13,987 bases of DNA. It comes from an uncultured Steroidobacter sp. Its GTDB lineage: Bacteria > Pseudomonadota > Gammaproteobacteria > Steroidobacterales > Steroidobacteraceae. The translations under genes and the position numbers were made by a program. This document shows, piece by piece, positions 1-6,369 of this stretch; within the stretch, counting starts at the first letter, position 1, and every line of letters begins with the position of its first letter. The stretch is from positions 1-13,987 of the forward strand of contig CAMLEO010000195.1 in the NCBI GenBank assembly GCA_946478975.1. The letters are read 5' to 3'. The notes beneath the pieces were generated by a model. That model was not told the DNA's origin and did no database searches. It saw nothing but the letters and a program-made list of their open reading frames with translations.

Positions 1-700
1 TACGCTGCGGGCCGACGCTGACGCTCACGCCGTTGAAGCGGTTGACCAGGTCCGAGCACGCCAGCGAGCTGAATTGCACGCCGAACAGCGGGCCGGCCGG
101 CTGAAACATTTCCTGGGGATTGAAGTTCTCTTGCACGATCTGGCTCGCGACGCGAGTCGAGAATGCGTTGCCTTCGGAGGACAGGTACGCACCGGTCACC
201 GCTTTCGCGATGGCGGCTGCGTGGTCGATGTTCACCAGTGCTGCCGCGGTGGGCAGACGAATGCCTTCGAGACCACCGGTGACCGCACCGGGATTGACCG
301 GCGGCGGCGTGTTCGGCGGTGTCGCGCCTTGAGCCAGCGGCGGCGTGTTGATGACCGGGATCTGCGGCGTGGTCGTGACCGTCACCGAGCGATTGCCGGC
401 GAAGCCCATCCGGAACACGCCAAGCACGTTGCCGACGCGATCGACCACCGCGATGGTCGCATTGGCGTTGCGCGCCTGAGCTTCAGCGACGCCTTGTGCA
501 ATCACCGTTTGCACGTCGGCCGCAGTCAGGTTGGTGTTTGCCGTCGCACAGTTGCCTGTGCAATTCATGGCGGTAGGGTCGGTGCCCGTACTGGGCGTGA
601 CCGATGAACCGCCCGAGCACCCGACCAACAACGCAGTCCCGAACAACAAGCCGGGCCTGAACCAGTTCGACCGATCAGCGTGTGTGCGACGATGTTTCAT
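1..700 (-). CDS. GlcG/HbpS-family haem-binding lipoprotein, 3' end beyond the window
   Basis: The frame runs from ATG at 700 to the left edge without a stop (233 codons seen), so the C-terminus is missing. The N-terminus is basic, then hydrophobic, ending in a lipobox LVGC with Cys28 as the predicted lipidation site, so the protein should sit on the periplasmic face of a membrane. Residues about 58-100 (LTAADVQTVIAQGVAEAQ, then IAVVDRVGNVLGVFRM) match the start of the GlcG/HbpS haem-binding/haem-degrading fold. A Pro/Thr-rich insert follows (about 108-137). Residues about 158-195 (IDHAAAIAKAVTGAY, EGNAFSTR, QIVQENFNP) continue the family pattern. It is the last visible gene of the cytochrome operon, 40 bases after the decaheme gene, with only a weak ribosome site. 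Family membership is seen; a role in haem handling or as a haem-sensing partner of the cytochromes is inferred from position. Confidence 0.8.
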   Translation of the reverse strand, partial: MKHRRTHADRSNWFRPGLLFGTALLVGCSGGSSVTPSTGTDPTAMNCTGNCATANTNLTAADVQTVIAQGVAEAQARNANATIAVVDRVGNVLGVFRMGFAGNRSVTVTTTPQIPVINTPPLAQGATPPNTPPPVNPGAVTGGLEGIRLPTAAALVNIDHAAAIAKAVTGAYLSSEGNAFSTRVASQIVQENFNPQEMFQPAGPLFGVQFSSLACSDLVNRFNGVSVSVGPQR

Positions 701-740
701 AATCTCGCAATTTCGTGAACTGGGTCACTTTTGGTTTCGC

Positions 741-2504
741 TCATCGACCATTCTCTCGTCGACCGGCTTCGGCCCGGGTCGACATCCGGTCGACTTGCGG
801 CGCCATGTCGATCATCAGGGGATCGCGTGGGTGGTAGCTGTGGCAGCCCACACACTGCAGGGTGACTTTGTCGGCGGCGGTTTTATCGCCGTGGCATTCG
901 GTGCATTTCGTCAGACCCGGCACCATCAGATCACTGCTGTCCTTAGATTTTTCCGCCGCGTGACAGGACGTGCAGGCGTCGTCGCCGGTCAGCTTGCCCT
1001 GGATCTGGTGGCTGCGATGATCGAAGTGGTTCTTCGGGTAGTAGTCGCGCTGGAACCGGATCGGTATCACCTGGAAGCGATCGAACAGGTTGTTCGCCTG
1101 CGTGTCGATCACGGCATGACAGCCGACGCAGCCGCGACGCGTGAACTGACTTTCGATTTCCTTGCGGGCCGCACGCCTGGCGCAGTCCAACGGCGCGTCG
1201 GTGCAGGTCTCCTCCTCGTCTTCGCGGCCCGGCAGGCGGCGCCGGTCACGAAGCACCGGACGGTCGGCATCGGGCTCCGAGAACTTGCGCGTGAAGTACT
1301 CCTGTAACGTCACCACGACTTCCCGCGGCTTGCCATGAGGCAGCTGGCGATCGGGCGCGGCCGGATCGAACGTCAGCTCGTGGCACGACACGCATTGATC
1401 CAGCATCTTGATCGGCACGAAGTGCTCGCCATCCTGCTCCATGCGATGGCAGTCGGCGCAGTTCAGCGGTTTGCTGTCGCTGCGCCGGAGCACGCGATCG
1501 GCATCCAGGTGCTGTTGATGTGAGAACTTCAGGTTCGAGCGCTCCTTGGCCTTGTCGAGCTCGACCAGCATCTGTTTCCAGTCGTAGGCGTAGCTGTTGC
1601 CCGACTTCACCGTCACGGGCACGAGCAGCTGCGGCTTGAACTGCGGATGGGTCTTCGGGCCGAAGCCCAGCACCGGTTCCTTCTTGATCTTGCCAAAGCC
1701 ATGCTGGGGCTCGCCGTGACAGTCGACGCACATGCTGTCGCCGGTGTTCACGAGGAAGCTCGACGGCTCGTTGTGCTCGCGATGACAGGTCGCACAGCGT
1801 GGCGTCGGGCCCAGCTCGGTGAGTGCCAGGCGCTCAGGCTCGATGTGATCGTGCGTGGTGCGATGACATTCCTGGCAGGCCGAATCCTGGACGCGCTGGA
1901 ACAGTTGTTTGTGGCAGGTGTCGCAACGATCTTTGGTCGCCTGCTGATGCACCTGGTGCAACGGTCCGCTGTTCCAGAATTCGTCGCCGAGCATCCAGTC
2001 CGGCGTCGGCTTGCCCTGGTGATGCACCGACATCACCATCAACGGCAGGATCAAGCCGAATATCAGCACCGCCGCGACGCCGACGTATGCCATCGTGCGT
2101 TTGCCCAGCCAGGTCTGCGACAGGTCGGTACGGAACGCGCTTTCGAACGCGCTCGCATCGACCACATCGCTGGTCTGCAGCTCGATCGCCGCTGCAAAGC
2201 CCGGCGGCGGCTGCGCAATTCGCAAACGATGACCGGCGAGCTCGATGATGTCGCCGACCTTTAATTTCGCATCCGCCCGCTTCTTGCCGTTGACGCGGAC
2301 GAGCTCGCCACGGCGGCATTCCAGCGCCAGTTGCGAACGTGACAACAGGATCACCGCATGCTCACGCGCGATGCCGCGGCCGAGCAGCTGCACGTTTTGA
2401 TCGGGCGAGCTGCCGATGGTGATCTGCGCCGTCGAGATCTCGGTGTCGTAATACTCGGCGATGCCGTCCGGCCCTTCGCGAAGTTCTCGTAGCAATACGT
2501 CCAT
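741..2504 (-). CDS. FHA domain - transmembrane helix - decaheme c-type cytochrome fusion
   Basis: This is a 587-residue protein. Residues about 20-100 form an FHA-like domain (core AREHAVILL at 46-54, VNGKK at 71-75, LKVGDIIEL at 81-89). A single membrane helix spans about 138-159 after Lys135-Arg136, which predicts a cytoplasmic N-terminus and periplasmic C-terminus; there is no cleavable signal peptide. The periplasmic part holds ten CXXCH c-haem sites at 194, 210, 237, 259, 349, 371, 459, 511, 534 and 551. Extra histidines near them (for example FSHQQH at 327-332 and FDHRSH at 494-499) could be distal ligands, as in cytochrome c3/c7-type proteins. The start lies 4 bases after the cytochrome b stop with no clear ribosome site, suggesting translational coupling. 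It probably takes electrons from the membrane cytochrome b and moves them across the periplasm; the final acceptor is unknown. The FHA-decaheme fusion is unusual. Confidence 0.9.
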   Translation of the reverse strand: MDVLLRELREGPDGIAEYYDTEISTAQITIGSSPDQNVQLLGRGIAREHAVILLSRSQLALECRRGELVRVNGKKRADAKLKVGDIIELAGHRLRIAQPPPGFAAAIELQTSDVVDASAFESAFRTDLSQTWLGKRTMAYVGVAAVLIFGLILPLMVMSVHHQGKPTPDWMLGDEFWNSGPLHQVHQQATKDRCDTCHKQLFQRVQDSACQECHRTTHDHIEPERLALTELGPTPRCATCHREHNEPSSFLVNTGDSMCVDCHGEPQHGFGKIKKEPVLGFGPKTHPQFKPQLLVPVTVKSGNSYAYDWKQMLVELDKAKERSNLKFSHQQHLDADRVLRRSDSKPLNCADCHRMEQDGEHFVPIKMLDQCVSCHELTFDPAAPDRQLPHGKPREVVVTLQEYFTRKFSEPDADRPVLRDRRRLPGREDEEETCTDAPLDCARRAARKEIESQFTRRGCVGCHAVIDTQANNLFDRFQVIPIRFQRDYYPKNHFDHRSHQIQGKLTGDDACTSCHAAEKSKDSSDLMVPGLTKCTECHGDKTAADKVTLQCVGCHSYHPRDPLMIDMAPQVDRMSTRAEAGRRENGR

Positions 2505-2508
2505 GGCG

Positions 2509-3381
2509 CTACCAGTAGAAGAACGTCACGAGGATGTGCACGATCAGCGCGACGATCAGCGCGATGGTGACGGGCACGTGGAAGTACAACCAGATCCGCA
2601 ACCAGCCATGCAAGCGGATGTCACGTCGGATTCGACGCAGCACCGCCTGCCGCCGACATAGCAGCACGATCAGTTGCTGGAGATTTGCCGCTTCCATGCC
2701 CTTCGCGGCGCGAGGCAGACGAGCGCCGACGAAATCGATGACGGGCTGCTGGTCGGTGTTGTCGACCGGCGCGCCTTCACCGCGAATAAAGAAAGATTCG
2801 TCGCTGCTGAACAGCTGCGAATAGATGCCGCCGCCGAGCGTGGTTCGCTCGATGCTGCTGTCGACGGCGATTGCGATATCGGGCGCGCAGCGAGTCGCGA
2901 CCGAGCGTGCAGTACGATCCAGGTCGAACAACTCCGCAAACAACTCCGAACGTGCACCGCCTTCGCGATTCTTCGAAATCGACTCCGGATAGCTCATGTA
3001 CACGTACAAGCCGAAAAGGCCGCTGAAGATCACCACCAGCATCAGCACGTAAGCCAGCGTGTGCACATTCCAGCCGATCTGCATGCCCGCGTGCAGCGTG
3101 GCGATCAGGATCAGCGCCGAACCCAGATACACGTGCGCCGAGGTCCAGCCCTGCACTGTTCCGACGGTCGAGCTGTAACGTCGCTTGCGAATGCCGAGCA
3201 GTGCGAGCCATACGATCAGCAGCGCGCCGATCGTGCCGAGCACATAACCTTGCCACGTGCCGCCATTGGGCGGCTGCGTGTCCCCTTGCGTTACATACAA
3301 TAGGAGTGAGCCGACGCTCAGCCCCAGGGCCCACCACAAATAGCGGGCGCCTCGATACATCAGGAGGCTGCGATGGATCAC
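2509..3381 (-). CDS. Di-heme-type membrane cytochrome b subunit with soluble insert
   Basis: This is a 290-residue membrane protein. I place the start at GTG 3381, which overlaps the upstream stop (GTGA) and has GAGGAG eight bases before it. The next ATG (3360) has no ribosome site, and the frame open further upstream is only a shadow of the oxidoreductase gene. Membrane segments lie at about 11-31, 46-65, 82-103, 107-130 and 262-290. His83 and His97 are 14 apart on helix 3, and His268 and His282 are 14 apart on helix 5, the spacing seen in cytochromes b that hold two stacked haems between two helices. His107 and His258 are extra. A charged soluble stretch of about 130 residues (131-260) separates helices 4 and 5. 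No exact family is recognised. By context it passes electrons from the Fe-S fusion protein to the decaheme cytochrome. Confidence 0.8.
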   Translation of the reverse strand: MIHRSLLMYRGARYLWWALGLSVGSLLLYVTQGDTQPPNGGTWQGYVLGTIGALLIVWLALLGIRKRRYSSTVGTVQGWTSAHVYLGSALILIATLHAGMQIGWNVHTLAYVLMLVVIFSGLFGLYVYMSYPESISKNREGGARSELFAELFDLDRTARSVATRCAPDIAIAVDSSIERTTLGGGIYSQLFSSDESFFIRGEGAPVDNTDQQPVIDFVGARLPRAAKGMEAANLQQLIVLLCRRQAVLRRIRRDIRLHGWLRIWLYFHVPVTIALIVALIVHILVTFFYW

Positions 3382-5909
3382 CGCTTGCGCTCCTCGACCA
3401 GATCGATGAACTGCTCCGGCCCGATGCGGATCGCGGCACCTGTCGGGCACGCGCGCACGCACGCCGGCCCGCCTTTGAGGCCAACGCAAGCGTCGCACTT
3501 GGTCGCCTTCTTGCCTTTCTCTTTGGCGGACTCGGGCGGTTTGTAATCCGGCTCTTCGCCCGGGCCGCTGCCGCGAGCAAAGATCATCCACGACACCAGG
3601 CCCGGTTTCTTCGGCGCATCGTAGGTCATGCGAATTACGCCGTACGGGCAGTTCGCTTCGCAGTTGCCGCAACCGATGCAGGTGTCGTTGATATACACCT
3701 CGCCGGTTTCCGAACGACGCAGCGCGTTCGGCGGGCAGTCCTTCATACAATGAGGCTGCTCGCAGTGACGGCACGAGATCGGAATGTGCATGTTGCCGAA
3801 CGTCGGCCCCGCTTCTCGGTCGAGGCGTGAGATGCCGCCGTGAGTTTCGGCGCAGGCCTTCTCGCAATTGTCACAACCGACGCACAGCGAATCGTCGATC
3901 ACCAATACGTTGGTGGCTTCGCCGAGGCCTTCGTCCATCAGGAAGTTCATCAGCGTGCCGGCTTCGGGCCGCACTTGCATGCGAGCGTTGTCGACGACGC
4001 GTCGGCTCACATCTTTCTGCAGCGGATCGAGCCGTGCATCGTCACGTCGCGTGAGTTCGAGGAACTCTTTGCGTTTGATTTCGATGAGCTCGGCAGCAAC
4101 GTTCGCGGTCGCGGTTTCACGGCGGACCGGATCGCCCATCAGCGCCATTTCGCCGACCAGCTGGCCGGAACGAATCTGCGACACCAGCTTGTCTTCATCG
4201 CCCTGCCGACGCAGCAAGGTGATGGCGCCCGAGCGCATGACAAACAACGAGTCGCCGGGATCGCCTTCGTTGAACAGCACTTCGCCGGCCTTGAGCCTGC
4301 GCAAGGTGACGCGAGTGGCAATGTTTCTCAGCTCACGCAGCGTCGCGTACGGCGCAAAGTGACGCTGCAGCTCGCGCACGATGAAAATCCAGTCGATGCC
4401 GCTGCGAACTTCCTCGTTGGAGTTCATCAGCTTCACCATGGTCCGGCGCGGTGTTTCCACCAGGATGCAGCCCGGACCTGCGATGGCTTTTTCCAAGCGC
4501 GGCCGGCCGGACAGCAAGCTCATCTCGCCGAAGAACTCGCCGCGGCCGAGCCGCGTGCGCAGCTTCTGCGCGCCGGCCGCTTCGAGCGTCACTTCACCAT
4601 CGACGATGGTAAAGAACGACGTGCCGAATTCGCCCGGCTGATAAATCACTTCGCCTTCGCGAATCACACGCGTCATGCGCGGCTGCGGATCTCTGCCGGA
4701 CAATTTCTTCTGCAGCTTGGCCATGCGCTTGCGCGCATCGTCGTGCTCCGGACCGGGCGGGAAGGTCACGATCACGTCGCTTTCGATCACCAGCTCGCGA
4801 AACGCCAGCGCGTTCAATTCGCGGAACATCGGGATCAGGGTCTGGAAACGTTCCACGATCTCATCGACGGTGCGCTCGAACGGCAGGCCGAAGAACTGAT
4901 ATTCCAGCAGCGGATGGTCGGCCGGCTTGATGTTGTTGCCGTTGATGAACTCGATGACGTCGTAGCCCTGGTTCATCGCCTGCTTGATCAGCGGATAGCC
5001 GGCCAGCGAGCCGATGATGTACACGCCCGGCACGTTGCTCTCATATTGATGTGAGAGCTCGGGAATGGCGTCGGCACGGTCGTTCGGGAATTTGATGCCG
5101 ATCGACTCCACGAACTTGCGCGGCGGAATCGCGCCGAGACGCGCGATCACGCGATGACATTGAATGGTCTTGTCCCCGGCGGGAGTTTGTAACACCACGC
5201 TCAACGGCATGCCGCCGCCGGTCTGGGTCACGCTCTTGATGCTGGTTTCGTAGTAACAATTCAGGCGCCGACGCGGATCGGTGATGGCCGCGACCACCGC
5301 GTTGAGGTTGGCGTCCTTGGCGCGGCTGAATTCCTTGCCGCGATTCAAGATCCACACATCGTTCTGTTCGGCCAGCGCCAGCGCGTTTTCGATCGCCGAG
5401 TCGCCGGCGCCGACCACCAGGATGGTTTCGTTACTGAATTCCTTGGGATCGTCGAGCTGATACTGGACCCGTTCGAGGTCCTCGCCGGCGCACCCGAGCT
5501 TGCGCGGGTTGCCTTCCAGGCCGATGGCCAGCACCACGGTCGCGGCTTTGATGGTTTCGCCGCTGACCAGCTGGATCGCGAACGCGCCCTTCTGCCCCGA
5601 GATCTTCTTGACCTCGGCGTTGTGACGAATGTTGACCTGCAGCTGGCGCAGACCGTCGCCCCACGCCGACAGAATTTTTTCGCGGCTGCCGGCGCCGAAG
5701 CCCAGATCGCTGCGCAGATCCAGGAAGCCGGGCTCGGCCATCACATGCTTGCCTTTCTGGTAGCGCTGGATGGTCTTGGCGTGTGCGTTGAAGCCCTCGA
5801 GCAGGATATAGCTGGGCGAGGAACGCCTCGACTGGTTGTCGCGTGCGGCCGCTCGGGCGGCCGCGCTCAACCCTGCGGGGCCGGCGCCGATGATTGCGAT
5901 TTGGTACAT
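3378..5909 (-). CDS. NAD(P)H/FAD oxidoreductase - two cyclic-nucleotide-binding domains - 16-Cys ferredoxin fusion
   Basis: This is an 843-residue cytoplasmic fusion. Residues 1-330 resemble thioredoxin-reductase-like/YpdA-like flavoproteins: FAD motif GAGPAG at 8-13, NAD(P) motif GAGDSA at 167-172, and a late FAD segment near 296-316. The CXXC disulfide pair of thioredoxin reductase is absent. Residues about 411-490 and 530-615 are two cNMP-binding folds with phosphate-cassette-like motifs FGEMSLL (460-466) and VGEMALM (585-591). Residues about 665-830 carry sixteen cysteines in four groups (676/679/682/686; 713/716/721/725; 744/747/750/754; 805/808/817/821), as in DmsB/NrfC-type subunits with four [4Fe-4S] clusters. 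ATG 5909 puts the FAD motif at the usual distance from the N-terminus. A GGAGGAG lies 24 bases upstream, too far to be a normal ribosome site, and no in-frame start lies between. First gene of the operon; it likely oxidises NAD(P)H and feeds the cytochrome b. Confidence 0.9.
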   Translation of the reverse strand: MYQIAIIGAGPAGLSAAARAAARDNQSRRSSPSYILLEGFNAHAKTIQRYQKGKHVMAEPGFLDLRSDLGFGAGSREKILSAWGDGLRQLQVNIRHNAEVKKISGQKGAFAIQLVSGETIKAATVVLAIGLEGNPRKLGCAGEDLERVQYQLDDPKEFSNETILVVGAGDSAIENALALAEQNDVWILNRGKEFSRAKDANLNAVVAAITDPRRRLNCYYETSIKSVTQTGGGMPLSVVLQTPAGDKTIQCHRVIARLGAIPPRKFVESIGIKFPNDRADAIPELSHQYESNVPGVYIIGSLAGYPLIKQAMNQGYDVIEFINGNNIKPADHPLLEYQFFGLPFERTVDEIVERFQTLIPMFRELNALAFRELVIESDVIVTFPPGPEHDDARKRMAKLQKKLSGRDPQPRMTRVIREGEVIYQPGEFGTSFFTIVDGEVTLEAAGAQKLRTRLGRGEFFGEMSLLSGRPRLEKAIAGPGCILVETPRRTMVKLMNSNEEVRSGIDWIFIVRELQRHFAPYATLRELRNIATRVTLRRLKAGEVLFNEGDPGDSLFVMRSGAITLLRRQGDEDKLVSQIRSGQLVGEMALMGDPVRRETATANVAAELIEIKRKEFLELTRRDDARLDPLQKDVSRRVVDNARMQVRPEAGTLMNFLMDEGLGEATNVLVIDDSLCVGCDNCEKACAETHGGISRLDREAGPTFGNMHIPISCRHCEQPHCMKDCPPNALRRSETGEVYINDTCIGCGNCEANCPYGVIRMTYDAPKKPGLVSWMIFARGSGPGEEPDYKPPESAKEKGKKATKCDACVGLKGGPACVRACPTGAAIRIGPEQFIDLVEERKR
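3390..3395 (-). promoter_or_regulatory. Ribosome binding site deciding the cytochrome b GTG start
   Basis: GAGGAG on the minus strand lies eight bases before GTG 3381, inside the last codons of the upstream oxidoreductase gene. It favours the overlapping GTG start over the ATG at 3360, which is preceded by pyrimidine-rich sequence. Confidence 0.6.
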
Positions 5910-6024
5910 GCAGAAACAATTCGCTCGCGCCCGCTCCTCCGTGAGATTCCCCGCTCTTCGCTGTCACGATTCGTGCCGGGAAACCGCGTCGACGCCGCCG
6001 TGAGTATTGTTAAATTCGCGGCGG

Positions 6025-6054
6025 ATCGTACCCAGGTCGCGCCGACGCTAGCAA
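6025..6054 (-). promoter_or_regulatory. Possible promoter of the cytochrome operon
   Basis: On the minus strand TTGCTA (6049-6054) and TACGAT (6025-6030) are 18 bases apart, each two mismatches from the sigma-70 consensus. The inferred transcript start would lie about 110 bases before ATG 5909. The match is weak, and this is chosen only as the best pair seen by eye. Confidence 0.25.
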
Positions 6055-6331
6055 GGTGTCGGGCGTGCGGTACGTCACGGAATCCAGGATGTTTGCTGTA
6101 GCGAATAGCCGAGCTAATACACGGGTTTGCGAAACGTCGTCATTGAGTGAAAAACCGCTGAACGATTCGACCGCCACTGGAATGTGGATGCGACCATTTG
6201 GCCGCGAGTGTGCATCCATGATCCGGCGAGGGACTGTGTCGGCATCGGCACTCGCGACAGCCATCGGTGAAAACATTCATCGCGCATACATCGAAGTCAT
6301 GGTCTCATCGCCCGGGCGCGTGGCCGGGGTT

Positions 6332-6340
6332 TGCTAAACT
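6332..6340 (+). promoter_or_regulatory. Possible extended -10 element of the protease gene
   Basis: TGCTAAACT fits an extended -10 pattern (TG-n-hexamer) with two mismatches in the hexamer. It lies about 30 bases before ATG 6370, which would give a short leader containing the ribosome site. No convincing -35 element is present. Confidence 0.25.
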
Positions 6341-6369
6341 GCTCATCAGGAGTCGCAAGGAATCGCCCA

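Larger units (their letters stand above)
5910..6369. other. Divergent intergenic region between the cytochrome operon and the protease gene
   Basis: These 460 bases separate two divergent genes and should carry both promoters. I see weak promoter-like elements for each direction (listed separately) and an inverted repeat TGGATGC (6185-6191) / GCATCCA (6212-6218) with a 20-base spacer that might be an operator or RNA hairpin. An open frame on the minus strand (6010-6276, 88 codons) has no recognisable protein features and I do not call it. No RNA gene or mobile element is recognised. Confidence 0.6.

Noticed and set aside
531..1307. Plus-strand open frame of 258 codons opposite the decaheme cytochrome gene
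   Set aside because: The minus-strand frame has ten CXXCH sites and an FHA domain; the plus frame shows only low-complexity shadow sequence.
3382..3867. Upstream extension of the cytochrome b frame to ATG 3867
   Set aside because: These 162 codons lie inside the ferredoxin module of the upstream gene and read as Arg-rich shadow; the overlapping GTG 3381 has a good ribosome site.
3840..5054. Long plus-strand open frame (404 codons) antisense to the FAD/CNB/Fe-S gene
   Set aside because: It is a mirror frame of a well-supported gene in GC-rich DNA; its composition is rich in His, Arg and Ala with no domain pattern.
6010..6276. Open frame of 88 codons on the minus strand in the divergent intergenic region
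   Set aside because: It has no recognisable domain, signal peptide or ribosome site and covers the likely promoter region; chance alone explains it in GC-rich DNA.
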